From Candidatus Onthomonas avicola (GTDB lineage Bacteria; Bacillota; Clostridia; Oscillospirales; Oscillospiraceae), in contig DVJB01000072.1 of NCBI GenBank assembly GCA_018710845.1, forward strand, positions 1-64,000: DNA of 64,000 nucleotides, written 5' to 3'. How positions within the stretch are numbered: position 1 is the stretch's first letter; every line of letters starts with the position of its first letter. The notes under the pieces were generated by a model, which saw nothing but the letters and a program-made list of their open reading frames with translations, did no database searches and was not told where the DNA came from. Below are positions 1 through 8,768 of the stretch, one piece after another. Made by a program: the position numbers and the translations under genes.

Positions 1-120
1 TTCAAAAAGCAGATTGCCGTCTGGAACAGAAAATATAACGCTTTCCCCATGCGCCCCCTCAATTGGAACTCTCCCAAACAGGCCCTCTTCGCTTTCCCTC
101 TTCCTGTAACACATCATTGA
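1..120 (+). CDS. C-terminal end of an integrase/transposase-like protein (partial)
   Basis: Frame 1 is open from the first base to a TGA at 118-120, giving 39 residues. They include WNRKYNAFPMRPLNW and SPKQAL, which resemble the last helix and tail of DDE-type integrase/transposase proteins of Firmicutes (a W.RKYN...RPL.W.SP pattern). Only the tail is present, so neither the family nor activity can be established. No terminal inverted repeat is visible downstream. The alternative is chance coding, since the fragment is short. Confidence 0.4.
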   Translation, partial: FKKQIAVWNRKYNAFPMRPLNWNSPKQALFAFPLPVTHH

Positions 121-155
121 CAAACCTACACCGCAGAAATTGTCCGCCCGCCGCC

Positions 156-183
156 TTGCTTTTTCAGACGGTTCCGATATAAT
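156..183 (+). promoter_or_regulatory. Sigma-A-type promoter for the alcohol dehydrogenase gene
   Basis: TTGCTT at 156-161 and TATAAT at 178-183 are separated by 16 bp. They lie about 60 bp upstream of the start codon at 240, with a GGAGGAGG ribosome binding site in between. Confidence 0.6.
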
Positions 184-239
184 GAAGGCAAAGCGGCGCC
201 CTTGTCCGGCAGGACGGGCAGGCGGAGGAGGTTTTCCCC

Positions 240-1415
240 ATGAATTCATTTACATTCTACAGCCCCACCAAGGTGATCTTCGGCGCCGGGACGGCGGACC
301 GGGCCGGAGAGGCCGTGCGCGCGGCGGGCGGCAGCTATGTCCTGGTGCTCTATGGCGGCGGCTCGGCGGTGCGCAGCGGCGTGCTCGGCCGGGTGACCGA
401 TTCCCTCGAGCGGGCCGGGCTGCGCTGGGCGAGCGTGGGCGGCGTGCAGCCCAACCCCCGCCTCGCCCTGGCCCAGCAGATTGCCGACGAGTGGCGGGAT
501 AAGGGCATCGACTTTCTGCTCGCCGTCGGCGGCGGCTCGGTGCTCGACACGATGAAGGCCGTCTCCATGAGCCTGGCCTGCGGCGGGCCGGTCTGGGACT
601 TCTTCTCCGGGGCGCGGGAGGTGACTGCCGCGGTGCCGATGGGCAGCGTGATCACCATCGCCGCCGCCGGCAGCGAGACGAGCGACTCGGCGGTGCTCAC
701 CAATGAGGCCCTGGGCACCAAGCGCGGCAAGAACACCGACTTTAACCGCCCGCGCTTTGCCATCATGGACCCGGAGCTGACCTATACCCTGCCGCCGCGG
801 CAGACCGCCTGCGGTGTGACCGATATCATGATGCATACCTTGGAGCGCTATTTCTCCGACTGTGAGGGGGACTATCTCACCGACGCGATCGCCGAGGCGC
901 TGCTGCGCGACGTGATGGACGCCGGGCTGCTGGCCATGCGCGAGCCGGAGAGCTACGCCGCCCGCAGCGAGATCATGTGGTGCGGCAGCCTCTCGCACAA
1001 CGATCTGACCGGCCTGGGACATCCAAAGGACTTCTCCGTCCACCAGCTCGGGCACGAGCTGTCGGCGATGTTTGACGTGCCGCACGGAGAGAGCCTGTCC
1101 ATGATGTGGGGCGCGTGGGCACGCTTCGTCTGCGCGCAGAACCCCGCCCGCTTCGCCGGGCTGGGCCGTAAGGTGCTCGCCGTCACCGAGCGCGACGACG
1201 AGGCGGCCGCTCAGCTCACCATCTCCGGCTTTGAGGCCTACTGGCAGCGGCTCGGGATGCCGGTCAGCCTGGGCCAGGGCATCGGCGTGCAGAGCGAGGA
1301 GACGCTGCGCCGTCTGGCGGAGGGCTGCTCGCGCCAGGGCAGCCGGAAGGTGGGCGTCTTCCGCCCGATCGACACGGCGGACATGCTGGCCATCTACCAG
1401 GCCGCCAACCGCTGA
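240..1415 (+). CDS. Iron-containing alcohol dehydrogenase (butanol dehydrogenase/YqhD-like)
   Basis: Predicted cytoplasmic group III alcohol dehydrogenase of 391 residues, interconverting aldehydes and alcohols with NAD(P)H. The N-terminal nucleotide-binding half carries VGGGSVLD (around residue 97). The helical metal-binding half carries GVTDIMMHTLERY, DFSVHQLGHELS and DVPHGES, supplying the Asp and three His expected to bind the divalent metal. Length matches the BdhA/YqhD family. A GGAGGAGG motif precedes the ATG. A paralogue of the same family lies at 53571-54716. The physiological substrate cannot be read from sequence; NADPH-dependent aldehyde reduction is the family's common role. Confidence 0.9.
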   Translation: MNSFTFYSPTKVIFGAGTADRAGEAVRAAGGSYVLVLYGGGSAVRSGVLGRVTDSLERAGLRWASVGGVQPNPRLALAQQIADEWRDKGIDFLLAVGGGSVLDTMKAVSMSLACGGPVWDFFSGAREVTAAVPMGSVITIAAAGSETSDSAVLTNEALGTKRGKNTDFNRPRFAIMDPELTYTLPPRQTACGVTDIMMHTLERYFSDCEGDYLTDAIAEALLRDVMDAGLLAMREPESYAARSEIMWCGSLSHNDLTGLGHPKDFSVHQLGHELSAMFDVPHGESLSMMWGAWARFVCAQNPARFAGLGRKVLAVTERDDEAAAQLTISGFEAYWQRLGMPVSLGQGIGVQSEETLRRLAEGCSRQGSRKVGVFRPIDTADMLAIYQAANR

Positions 1416-1428
1416 GGAGGCCGGGAAT

Positions 1429-2277
1429 TTGTTCGGCTATGTGGTGGCGGACCAGGCAAACCTCACGCCGGAGCAGGCACAGCGATACCGCGCCGCCTAC
1501 TGCGGCCTGTGTCGGACGATCGGCCAGCGCCACGGACAGCCCGCCCGGCTGACGCTGACCTACGACATGACCTTTCTCCTGCTCCTGCTCGACTCGCTCT
1601 ATGAGCCGGAGCAGGCACAGGGCGTGTGCCGCTGCCCGCCGCACCCTATCCGCGCGCAGCATTGGCGCGCCAGCCGCTATACCGAGTACGCCGCCGACCT
1701 GAACGTGGCCCTGGCCTACTACAACTGCCTGGATGACTGGCGGGACGACCACAACGCCGCCAAGTGGGCGGCCGCGAAGGCGCTCGCCGGCCGCTACCGG
1801 GCGGTTCAGTCCCAGTGGCCGGAGCAGTGCCGGGCGATCGAGGAGGGGCTCAGCCATCTCTCCCGGCTGGAACAGGAGGAGAGCGCCGCGCTCGACGAGG
1901 CCGCCCGCAGCTTTGGCGGCATTCTCGCCGCCCTCTTCGCCGTGCGCGACGACCGCTGGGCGGATACCCTGCGGGAGACAGGGGATAAGCTGGGGCAGTT
2001 TATCTACCTGATGGACGCCGTGCTCGACCGGGAGGCGGACGAGAAGCGCGGGCGCTACAACCCCGTCTCCGCCTTTGAGCGCGCGCACGGCCCGTTTCAG
2101 GCGCCGCAGGCGCTGACCATGCTGATCGGGGACTGCACTCTCGCCTTTGAGCGGCTGCCGCTCGAGCAAGACCTCGACCTGCTGCGCAATATCCTTTATT
2201 CCGGCGTGTGGGCCAGATATGCCATCGCGCAGCAGCGCAAGGCCCGCACATCCCATAAGGGGGAACACACGACATGA
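1429..2277 (+). CDS. DUF5685 family protein
   Basis: A 282-residue, mostly helical protein, recognised as DUF5685-like from its N-terminus ([16 protein letters not shown]) and the motif [13 protein letters not shown] near residue 25. I chose the TTG at 1429 because GAGGAGG (1415-1421) precedes it and the family begins MFGY; longer in-frame extensions read back into the alcohol dehydrogenase. Acidic stretches LDDWRDD and [10 protein letters not shown] recall prenyl-synthase-type folds, but this is only resemblance and no function is assigned. Its stop overlaps the next gene's start (ATGA), so it is translationally coupled to the J-domain protein. Confidence 0.75.
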   Translation: MFGYVVADQANLTPEQAQRYRAAYCGLCRTIGQRHGQPARLTLTYDMTFLLLLLDSLYEPEQAQGVCRCPPHPIRAQHWRASRYTEYAADLNVALAYYNCLDDWRDDHNAAKWAAAKALAGRYRAVQSQWPEQCRAIEEGLSHLSRLEQEESAALDEAARSFGGILAALFAVRDDRWADTLRETGDKLGQFIYLMDAVLDREADEKRGRYNPVSAFERAHGPFQAPQALTMLIGDCTLAFERLPLEQDLDLLRNILYSGVWARYAIAQQRKARTSHKGEHTT

Positions 2278-2996
2278 TCCAAGACCCATATAAGGTCTTA
2301 GGGGTATCGCCCGACGCCTCAGCCGACGAGATCAAAAAGGCTTACCGCCGTCTGGCCAAACAGTACCATCCCGATCTCCATCCGAACGACCCGGAGGCCG
2401 CCCAGAAGATGAACGAGATCAATGCCGCCTATGACCAGATCAATAACCCGCAGAAGTACCAGCAGCAACAGGCGCAGTCTTCCGGCGGCGGCGCGGGCGC
2501 GGGCTATGCCGACCCCTTCGGCGGCTATGGCGACCCGTTTGGCGGCTTTTACGGCAATCCCTTCGGCGGCTATCAGCAGCAACAGCAGCGCCAGACCACC
2601 TATCACACCCGCGGAAGCGACTCGCCCGACTTTCAGGCCGCGCAGCACTTCATCCAGGTGGGCAGCTATGAGGACGCGCTGTCGGTGCTCGAACGGATGA
2701 GCCAGCGGGAGCGCAACGCGCGCTGGTACTATCTGGCGGGACTGGCCAACTCCGGCCTCGGCAATAAAATTCTCGCCCTGCAGTATCTGCAGCAGGCCGT
2801 GCGCATGGAGCCGGGCAACAGCGAGTACCAGGCCGCCTTCCAGCGCATCCAGCAGGGCGGACAGTATTATCAGAACGCGAGCATGGAGTTCTGCGCGCCC
2901 GGCGGCCGGGCCGCAATGCTCCCGCTGTGCCTGACGTGTTACTGTCTGAGCGGCGGAAGCTGCTGCTACTATCCTATGGGCTTTTTCTGGTGCTGA
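2274..2996 (+). CDS. J-domain protein with TPR-like region and Cys-rich tail
   Basis: A 240-residue DnaJ-type co-chaperone. Residues 3-60 form the J domain with the HPD motif (QYHPDLHP) that stimulates Hsp70 ATPase. A Gly/Phe/Tyr- and Gln-rich linker follows (to about 115), then a helical segment resembling tetratricopeptide repeats (about 120-195). There is no zinc-finger or client-binding beta domain, so it is not housekeeping DnaJ. The last 34 residues hold seven Cys (207, 219, 222, 224, 230, 231, 240) among aromatic and hydrophobic residues, which is unusual. It overlaps the DUF5685 gene by 4 nt, suggesting the two act together. Confidence 0.85.
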   Translation: MIQDPYKVLGVSPDASADEIKKAYRRLAKQYHPDLHPNDPEAAQKMNEINAAYDQINNPQKYQQQQAQSSGGGAGAGYADPFGGYGDPFGGFYGNPFGGYQQQQQRQTTYHTRGSDSPDFQAAQHFIQVGSYEDALSVLERMSQRERNARWYYLAGLANSGLGNKILALQYLQQAVRMEPGNSEYQAAFQRIQQGGQYYQNASMEFCAPGGRAAMLPLCLTCYCLSGGSCCYYPMGFFWC

Positions 2997-3041
2997 CCGG
3001 GGATAAAACAGAACAATTGCCACAGAAAGGACGTGAGACAG

Positions 3042-4511
3042 ATGGGAATTCTCTCCGGCCTGCAGCCGGAGCCGGTCTTCTCCCACTTTGAGGCCATCAG
3101 CGCCATTCCGCGCCCCTCGGGGCAGGAACGGCAGATCTCCGACTATCTGGCCGCCTTTGCCCGCGCGCACCATTTGGCGTACCGGCAGGACGAGAGCGGA
3201 AATGTCATCCTATGGAAGGACGCCGCCCCCGGCTATGAGGACTGTCCCCCGGTCATTCTGCAGGGCCATATGGACATGGTCTGCGAGCAGGAGCCGGGTC
3301 GCGGCATGGATTTCACCACCCAGGGGCTGGAGCTGGAAGTCTCCGACGGCTGGGTCTCCGCCCGCGGCACGACGCTCGGCGGAGACGACGGCATCGCGCT
3401 GGCCTACTGCCTGGCCCTGCTGGAGGCGGAGGACATCCCGCATCCCCCGCTGGAGGTGCTCATCACCACCAGTGAGGAGACCGGCATGGGCGGCGCACGT
3501 GCCGCCGACCTCTCCGGCCTGCGCGGACGGAGGCTCATCAATCTCGACAGTGAGGAGGAGGGGCAGATCATCACCTCCTGCGCCGGCGGCTGCCGGGTGG
3601 ACTGCCGCGTGCCGCTGGAATATCAGACGCAGACCGGACAGCTGTGCTCTCTCACCGTTGGCGGACTGACCGGCGGTCACTCGGGCACCGAGATCGGTAA
3701 GGGCGGGGCCAACGCCTGCCGGCTGCTCAGCCGGGTGCTGATGGAGCTGGGACAGCAGTTTTCCTTCTCCGTCGTCTCCCTGTGCGGCGGCGGCCGGGAC
3801 AATGTGATTCCCCAACAGGCGAGCGCGCGCATCCTCCTCTCCGAGCGGCTGCTGCCCGCCTGCTGCGCGGCGCTGGAGCGCTGCCGCCGGGAGCTGGGCA
3901 AGGAGTACCAGGCCACCGATCCAGACTTGTCCCTCACCTTTACATTAGAGGGAGAGGGGACCTTCCCCGTTCTGACGGTGGACAGCGCGCAGAAGGCGCT
4001 GCTGCTCGTCCAATATCTCCCCAATGGCGTGCAGGCGATGAGCCAGACCATGCCGGGCATGGTGGAGACCTCGCTGAACCTCGGGTATATGGAGACAGGC
4101 CGCGAGGCGCTGGCCCTGCGCTTTAGCCTGCGCAGCTCTTCCCGCCAGGCGCTGGCCGGGCTGAAGCGGCAGCTGGCCGAGGCACTGACCGCCGTGGGCG
4201 GCACGGCCTCCGTTTCAGGGGAATATCCCCCCTGGGAGTATCGGGCCAGCTCACCGCTGCGCGAGCAGGTGGCGCGTGCCTATCGGGAGCTCTATGGCCG
4301 GGATCCGGAGCTGGTGGCCATTCACGCAGGCCTGGAGTGCGGACTGCTGGCGGAAAAGCTCCCCGGCGTGGACGCCGTGTCCATCGGCCCGAATATGCGG
4401 GACATCCATACCCCGCACGAACGGCTGGAGATCGCCTCCGTCAAGCGCACCTGGGACTGGCTGCTGCGTGTGCTGGCCGAGCGGGAGGCGGGGACGACGG
4501 CAGTTTCATAA
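3042..4511 (+). CDS. pepD: Aminoacyl-histidine dipeptidase (M20 family)
   Basis: Cytoplasmic zinc dipeptidase of 489 residues (beta-Ala-His/Xaa-His type) hydrolysing dipeptides. Metal and catalytic motifs are present in the usual order: LQGHMDMVCE, GGDDGIALAY, TTSEETGMGG, NLDSEEEGQI and, near the C-terminus, a conserved His in RDIHTPHERLE. The lid domain contains GGHSGTEI. Length matches PepD. The ATG at 3042 is preferred over an in-frame GTG at 3033 because AGAAAGGA lies about 10 nt upstream of the ATG. The gene is monocistronic, ending before a strong hairpin. Confidence 0.93.
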   Translation: MGILSGLQPEPVFSHFEAISAIPRPSGQERQISDYLAAFARAHHLAYRQDESGNVILWKDAAPGYEDCPPVILQGHMDMVCEQEPGRGMDFTTQGLELEVSDGWVSARGTTLGGDDGIALAYCLALLEAEDIPHPPLEVLITTSEETGMGGARAADLSGLRGRRLINLDSEEEGQIITSCAGGCRVDCRVPLEYQTQTGQLCSLTVGGLTGGHSGTEIGKGGANACRLLSRVLMELGQQFSFSVVSLCGGGRDNVIPQQASARILLSERLLPACCAALERCRRELGKEYQATDPDLSLTFTLEGEGTFPVLTVDSAQKALLLVQYLPNGVQAMSQTMPGMVETSLNLGYMETGREALALRFSLRSSSRQALAGLKRQLAEALTAVGGTASVSGEYPPWEYRASSPLREQVARAYRELYGRDPELVAIHAGLECGLLAEKLPGVDAVSIGPNMRDIHTPHERLEIASVKRTWDWLLRVLAEREAGTTAVS

Positions 4512-4566
4512 CAGCTGTTCAACCGCCCCCTCTGGCAGCAGCAGGCCAAATCTTCCCATAAAGCGA

Positions 4567-4616
4567 CAAAACGGCGCCTTGCAAGAGCCAGAAATGCTCT
4601 GTGAGGCGCCGTTTTG
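4567..4616. terminator. Rho-independent terminator after pepD
   Basis: CAAAACGGCGCC (4567-4578) pairs perfectly with GGCGCCGTTTTG (4605-4616). An inner AGAGC/GCTCT stem lies in the loop, and a T run ends the right arm. Confidence 0.75.
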
Positions 4617-4697
4617 CGCCGCGTCCCCTGCTGGTCTATCATTCAACGTTCTCCCTCCTTTCCCGAATCCGCAGGCAAAAAATGTAATTTTTTGTCA

Positions 4698-4726
4698 TGG
4701 ACATCGGCGATGTCCGCGGTTATAAT
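4698..4726 (+). promoter_or_regulatory. Promoter for the LCP gene
   Basis: TGGACA (4698-4703) and TATAAT (4721-4726) with a 17-bp spacer, 40 bp upstream of the chosen start codon. Confidence 0.6.
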
Positions 4727-4766
4727 GGGACTGTTCCAAAATCAGACGGAAGGAGTGTTGTCATTC

Positions 4767-6248
4767 ATGCGCCGTCTTCAGAAAAAACAATCCGCCGGCG
4801 GCAGCCGAGCCGCGCAGCTCGTGTTCACCCTGTTGATGCTGGCCGGGGCGGCCCTGCTGCTTTGGCGTCTGGCGGCAACCCAGATGCTGCTGCCGCTCCA
4901 TCTGGCCGCGCTCGTCCTGATCGGGCTGCTGGCCGCGCTGGTCACCTTCTTGTTGACGCGAACGCCGGCGCGCAGGGTACGCTTTGTCCTGGGCGTGCTC
5001 TGGACCATCATCTGGCTCGCCCTCTATGCGGTGGGCGGCTGGTACGTCACCCAGGGACAAAACGCGCTGCTGAACATCTCCCAGACGGAGACAGAGGTCT
5101 CCAATGTCTCCATCTACGTGCTGGAGGAGGACCCCGCGCAGACACTGGAGGACGCGGCGGACTATACCTTCGGCATTATGGCCGAGTTGGACCGCGAGAA
5201 CACTGACGCAGCGCTCGCCAGCGCAGGCGAACAGCTCGGCTCCACGCTCACCACGGCAGAGTATGCCGGGCCGACCCAGCTGGTGGATGGTCTGCTGGAC
5301 GGTTCCTGTGGCGCCATCGTGCTCAATCAGGCCTATCTGGATCTCTTCGACGAGCTGGAAGGATATGAGGATATCCCTGACCGGCTGCGTGCCCTGTCCA
5401 CCGAGCAGGTGGAGACCGCCGTTGAGGACCAGCCGGAGGCCGGCGAGACGGAGACGCTCTCCGCTGGCGAGGTGCTCACCGTCTATATCAGCGGCAGTGA
5501 CTCACGCGACAGCGCCATCTCCGCCCGCGCCCGGAGCGACGTGAATATCCTTGCCAGTATCAATCCGGCCACCCGTCAGGTGCTGCTGATCTCCACCCCG
5601 CGGGACTACTACGTCCCCCTGTCCATCTCCGGCGGCGTGCCGGATAAGCTGACGCACGCTGGCATTTACGGCGTACAGGTCAGTATGGACACCCTCGCCA
5701 TGCTCTATGGGGTGGATGTCAACTACTTTTTCCGCGTCAATTTCACCGGTTTTGTGGACATCATCGACGCGCTCGGCGGCGTGGATGTCTACTCCGAATA
5801 CACGTTTGACGCCGGAAATTACCACTTTGACGAGGGCTACAACACCGTTGACGGCGCGGCCGCCTTGGCCTTCTGCCGGGAGCGGCATGCCTTTGCCAGC
5901 GGCGACCGCCAGCGCGGGCGAAACCAGATGGCGCTGATTCAGGCGGTGATCCGCAAGGCCGCCAGCCCGGCCATCCTCTCCGGCTACAGCCAGGTACTCG
6001 AGAGTGCCGCCGGCTGCATGGAGACCAACATCTCCTACGACACCATCGCCGCGCTGGTGCGCGATCAGCTGGAAAACGGCGGGGATTGGAACGTGGTCAC
6101 CTACAGCGTAGACGGCATTGGGGACTCCCAGGTCCCCTACTCCCTGAGCTCCCGCGCTTATGTCATGATTCCCGACACCGATACGGTGGACACAGCAAAG
6201 GAGCTGCTGGCACAGGTCGCAAATGGCGAGAGGCTCATCCAGCCTTGA
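4767..6248 (+). CDS. LCP (LytR-CpsA-Psr) family protein
   Basis: Membrane-anchored enzyme of 493 residues, expected to transfer undecaprenyl-linked glycopolymers to peptidoglycan on the outer face of the membrane. Three hydrophobic segments occur within the first ~100 residues. An extracellular region of ~150 residues follows, then the LCP catalytic core: LISTPRDYYVPL, DKLTHAGIYG, NYFFRVNFTGFVDIIDALGG and RERHAFASGDRQRGRNQ, whose Asp/Arg clusters bind the pyrophosphate lipid. I chose the ATG at 4767 (AGGAG about 11 nt upstream); TTG 4758 is an alternative. It is the sole gene between a promoter and a strong bidirectional terminator. Confidence 0.9.
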   Translation: MRRLQKKQSAGGSRAAQLVFTLLMLAGAALLLWRLAATQMLLPLHLAALVLIGLLAALVTFLLTRTPARRVRFVLGVLWTIIWLALYAVGGWYVTQGQNALLNISQTETEVSNVSIYVLEEDPAQTLEDAADYTFGIMAELDRENTDAALASAGEQLGSTLTTAEYAGPTQLVDGLLDGSCGAIVLNQAYLDLFDELEGYEDIPDRLRALSTEQVETAVEDQPEAGETETLSAGEVLTVYISGSDSRDSAISARARSDVNILASINPATRQVLLISTPRDYYVPLSISGGVPDKLTHAGIYGVQVSMDTLAMLYGVDVNYFFRVNFTGFVDIIDALGGVDVYSEYTFDAGNYHFDEGYNTVDGAAALAFCRERHAFASGDRQRGRNQMALIQAVIRKAASPAILSGYSQVLESAAGCMETNISYDTIAALVRDQLENGGDWNVVTYSVDGIGDSQVPYSLSSRAYVMIPDTDTVDTAKELLAQVANGERLIQP

Positions 6249-6340
6249 CCTGCACGCGGCTGGCATTCCATGTCAGATCGCCTGTCCGGCAAGAACTCAC
6301 GGGCAGCCGGGCGGTATTCCCCGCCTTCAGCCCATTCCAC

Positions 6341-6384
6341 AAACACCTGCGGAACGCCCGATACGGTGCGTTCCGCAGGTGTTT
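6341..6384. terminator. Bidirectional terminator between convergent genes
   Basis: A perfect 17-bp stem: 6341-6357 pairs with 6368-6384. The A-rich left and T-rich right ends fit termination in both directions. It abuts the stop codon of the phosphatase gene. Confidence 0.85.
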
Positions 6385-6852
6385 TCATCCCTTATGGCGG
6401 TCGTGTTCCAGCGCAGCGAGCAGCGCGCGGCAGCCAGCGAGCACATCGCGCCAGGTGGCTTCAAAATCCCCGGTGTACCACGGGTCAGCCACATCACGGC
6501 TCTGGCCGGTATAGTCCAGCAAAAGACGAATCTTGCCGTCCGGGTCGCCGCCGCAGATGCGGTTCATGTTGCGCAGGTTTGCCCGGTCCATGCCGATGAG
6601 CAAATCATAATAGCGGTAATCACTCCGGCGCAGCTGACGTGCGGTTTTGCCCACGCAGCCGATACCATGCTCTGCCAGCTTGCGCCGGGCCGGCGGATAG
6701 ACCGGATTGCCAATTTCCTCTGTACTGGTCGCGGCGGAGGCGATCTCAAACTCAGTCGCGCGGCCGTCCTTCGCGACCAGGTCCTTCATCACGAATTCCG
6801 CCATGGGACTGCGGCAGATGTTGCCGTGGCACACGAAAAGTATTTTTATCAT
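6385..6852 (-). CDS. Low-molecular-weight protein-tyrosine phosphatase
   Basis: Cytoplasmic phosphatase of 155 residues. The N-terminal P-loop VCHGNICRSP provides the CX5R signature (Cys8 nucleophile, Arg14). DPWYTGDF near residue 125 supplies the general-acid Asp. Length matches the LMW-PTP/arginine phosphatase family. Such enzymes commonly regulate exopolysaccharide or stress kinases; the facing LCP gene makes a wall-polymer link possible but is only context. Arg- rather than Tyr-phosphatase activity cannot be excluded. Confidence 0.92.
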   Translation of the reverse strand: MIKILFVCHGNICRSPMAEFVMKDLVAKDGRATEFEIASAATSTEEIGNPVYPPARRKLAEHGIGCVGKTARQLRRSDYRYYDLLIGMDRANLRNMNRICGGDPDGKIRLLLDYTGQSRDVADPWYTGDFEATWRDVLAGCRALLAALEHDRHKG

Positions 6853-7035
6853 CTTTTTATCCCTCCGAAAGTGATTGATTTACTCAATAGCTATCGCTTT
6901 TCTGAACCGATTTGTCCAACGTTTTCCCCTGACCATCCACAGCTCTTTATCAATCGGCACAGGTGACCGATGAACATGTTTATTATACCACTCTCGGCTG
7001 TATCGTGCACTCTGTTCTGTGCGGGATTGCCTTAA

Positions 7036-7064
7036 CAGACATACGCCGGACAGCCGTATGTCTG
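7036..7064. promoter_or_regulatory. Perfect inverted repeat, candidate LysR operator
   Basis: CAGACATACG (7036-7045) and CGTATGTCTG (7055-7064) are perfect 10-bp arms around a 9-nt spacer. The repeat sits about 40 bp upstream of the -35 box of the LysR promoter, a normal distance for a LysR activation or autoregulation site. Confidence 0.45.
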
Positions 7065-7102
7065 CTATATAGGGGGATCCCGCGTCCCAGACGGCTTCCG
7101 CC

Positions 7103-7131
7103 TTGACAGGCGCGGCTGTACACTCTACACT
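7103..7131 (+). promoter_or_regulatory. Promoter for LysR gene 1
   Basis: Consensus TTGACA (7103-7108), 17-bp spacer and TACACT (7126-7131), 53 bp before the start codon. Confidence 0.65.
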
Positions 7132-7183
7132 TGAGTATGAGATCTTGATTTTCAAATCCATCATGTTTTGGAGGGGGGCCCCT

Positions 7184-8101
7184 ATGGAACTGCGGACGCT
7201 GCGCTATTTTCTGGCGGTGGCGCAGGAGAAAAACATCACCCGTGCAGCCGAAAACCTGCACGTGACCCAGCCCACCCTGTCCCGCCAGATCAGCGATCTG
7301 GAGGACGAGCTGGGAACCACACTGTTTATCCGCGGCAAGCGCAGCGTGGAGCTGACCGAGGACGGCGCGCTGCTGCGTCAGCGGGCCCAGGACATTGTAG
7401 AACTGGTCGACCGTACCGAGCATGAGTTCGCCGGCAAGCGGGAGGCTGTGGCGGGCACTGTTGTCATCGGCGCGACGGAGGCGCTGGGCGGCCACGACCT
7501 GGCCATCGCCATCCGGCAGTTTTCCCGGCAGTATCCGGCCGTACGGTTCGAGCTGTACAACGGTATGGCGGACGTGCTGCGGGAGCGCATCGACAAGGGC
7601 GCGCTGGATTTGGGCTTGCTGCTGGAACCAGTGGACACCACACGGTACGAGTTCATCCGGCTGACGACCCCGGAGCGGTGGGGGGTGCTGGTGCACAGTT
7701 CCCATCCCTTCGCCAAGCGGACGGAGGTGGCGGTGCGGGAGCTGATCGACCAGCCGCTGATGCTGCCCAGCCGCCCCAGTGCCCGGAGGGAGATTCTGAA
7801 CTGGATCGGCTGTGAGGAGCACCGGCTGAACATCCTGGTGGGATACAACCTGCTCTCCAACATTGCCCTGCTGGTGGAGCACGGGGTGGGGGTGGCCGTC
7901 TGCATGGACGGCGCGCTCTCGCTGCACGCCAGTCCCGAGTTGCGGTTTGTGCCATTGGTACCGGAGCGCACCACCCGCAGCGTGCTGATCTGGAAGAAAA
8001 ACCAGGTGTTCAACACCGCCACTTCGCTGTTTATCCAAAGTCTGCAGGTGCTGCGGGACGACACCGCGCCGGAAAAATTGTTTCGCCCCTCTCAAACCTG
8101 A
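7184..8101 (+). CDS. LysR family transcriptional regulator (1)
   Basis: A 305-residue DNA-binding regulator. The N-terminal winged helix-turn-helix covers residues 1-60 (MELRTLRYFLAVAQEKN, RAAENLHVTQPTLSRQISDLE). A substrate-binding-like effector domain follows from about residue 90, with the usual RIDKGALDLGLL motif. The ATG at 7184 is preceded by GGAGGGG. It closely resembles the LysR at 14459-15364 in its N-terminus and in the effector domain, so the two are probably paralogues. The target is unknown; the adjacent oxidoreductases on the other strand are candidates. Confidence 0.9.
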   Translation: MELRTLRYFLAVAQEKNITRAAENLHVTQPTLSRQISDLEDELGTTLFIRGKRSVELTEDGALLRQRAQDIVELVDRTEHEFAGKREAVAGTVVIGATEALGGHDLAIAIRQFSRQYPAVRFELYNGMADVLRERIDKGALDLGLLLEPVDTTRYEFIRLTTPERWGVLVHSSHPFAKRTEVAVRELIDQPLMLPSRPSARREILNWIGCEEHRLNILVGYNLLSNIALLVEHGVGVAVCMDGALSLHASPELRFVPLVPERTTRSVLIWKKNQVFNTATSLFIQSLQVLRDDTAPEKLFRPSQT

Positions 8102-8152
8102 ATGGCAGAAAGCCGCAGTCAGGCCGGGAAAATGAAAAGATAGACTTGCAAA

Positions 8153-8189
8153 ACGACCGCACTCTCTTGTGGAAAGAGGGTGCGGTCGT
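8153..8189. terminator. Bidirectional hairpin terminator after LysR gene 1
   Basis: ACGACCGCAC (8153-8162) pairs with GTGCGGTCGT (8180-8189), extended by a TCTCT/AGAGG stem. The rest of the 306-bp convergent gap (8102-8407) has no ORF. It has one further imperfect hairpin, AAAACGGGGGAA (8310-8321) with TTCTCCCGTTTT (8334-8345). Confidence 0.6.
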
Positions 8190-8407
8190 CTGTGTTCACT
8201 GCCTTGGGCGGTTCCTCCGCGTCTCGCAGAACTCAAATGCGGCTTAGGGCGCCGCTGATGAAATCGGCAAGCGCTGACAGCGAGAGCTTTTGTTCCGGCC
8301 AAATCTCTGAAAACGGGGGAAAGCCTGTACGGATTCTCCCGTTTTGAAACGGTACGGATGGGCAAAAGATCCGCCGCTCTGCCGAAGGCGATGGATGCAG
8401 CGGCTTC

Positions 8408-8740
8408 TTAGGTTTTGATAAATTTCTGATCGGCTTCCGGCATCCCTGCGGCGTCGGAGACGTAGCGCTCCGCCTGCATATGCAGATCGTACTTTTCCCG
8501 CAGTGCGGCGATGGTCGCCATCATAGGCGAAGCATGGTGGATGTCGAGCGACGCCTGATCTTTCCAGCTGTCGATCAGCAATACGGTCTCCGGGTCGCTC
8601 ATCGGGAAAAAGTATTCGTACCGCAGGTTCCCGGCTTCGGCGCGGATCAGGCCGGCGGTGCCGCTGGTTTCCATTTCCTCGGCAAATTGGCGCGCGCTGC
8701 CGTTTTGGCCGGTGTAGTACAGATTCATCGTGATGCTCAT
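8408..8740 (-). CDS. Antibiotic biosynthesis monooxygenase (ABM)-domain protein, putative quinol monooxygenase
   Basis: A 110-residue single ABM-fold protein (YgiN-like dimeric alpha/beta barrel). It carries the family pattern ...YEYFFPMSDPETVLLIDSWKD then HHASPMM, followed by a C-terminal helix. Family members oxidise quinols or act without metal or cofactor on reactive aromatics; the substrate here is unknown. I chose the ATG at 8740, with AGGAAAGGGG upstream, over an in-frame TTG at 8767. It is 28 nt downstream of the aldo/keto reductase gene, so the two form an operon. Confidence 0.8.
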   Translation of the reverse strand: MSITMNLYYTGQNGSARQFAEEMETSGTAGLIRAEAGNLRYEYFFPMSDPETVLLIDSWKDQASLDIHHASPMMATIAALREKYDLHMQAERYVSDAAGMPEADQKFIKT

Positions 8741-8768
8741 GGCAGAAACCCCTTTCCTGAAAATCAAC

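Larger units (their letters stand above)
6853..7183. other. Divergent intergenic region (phosphatase / LysR)
   Basis: No gene is seen. It contains a 10-bp-arm inverted repeat (7036-7064), a promoter reading right (7103-7131) and a minus-strand TATAAT (complement of 6982-6987) that may serve the phosphatase gene. Confidence 0.5.

Noticed and set aside
6918-6928. CCAACGTTTTC as another LacI operator
   Set aside because: The left half does not match the GAAAACG pattern and no sugar gene is nearby.
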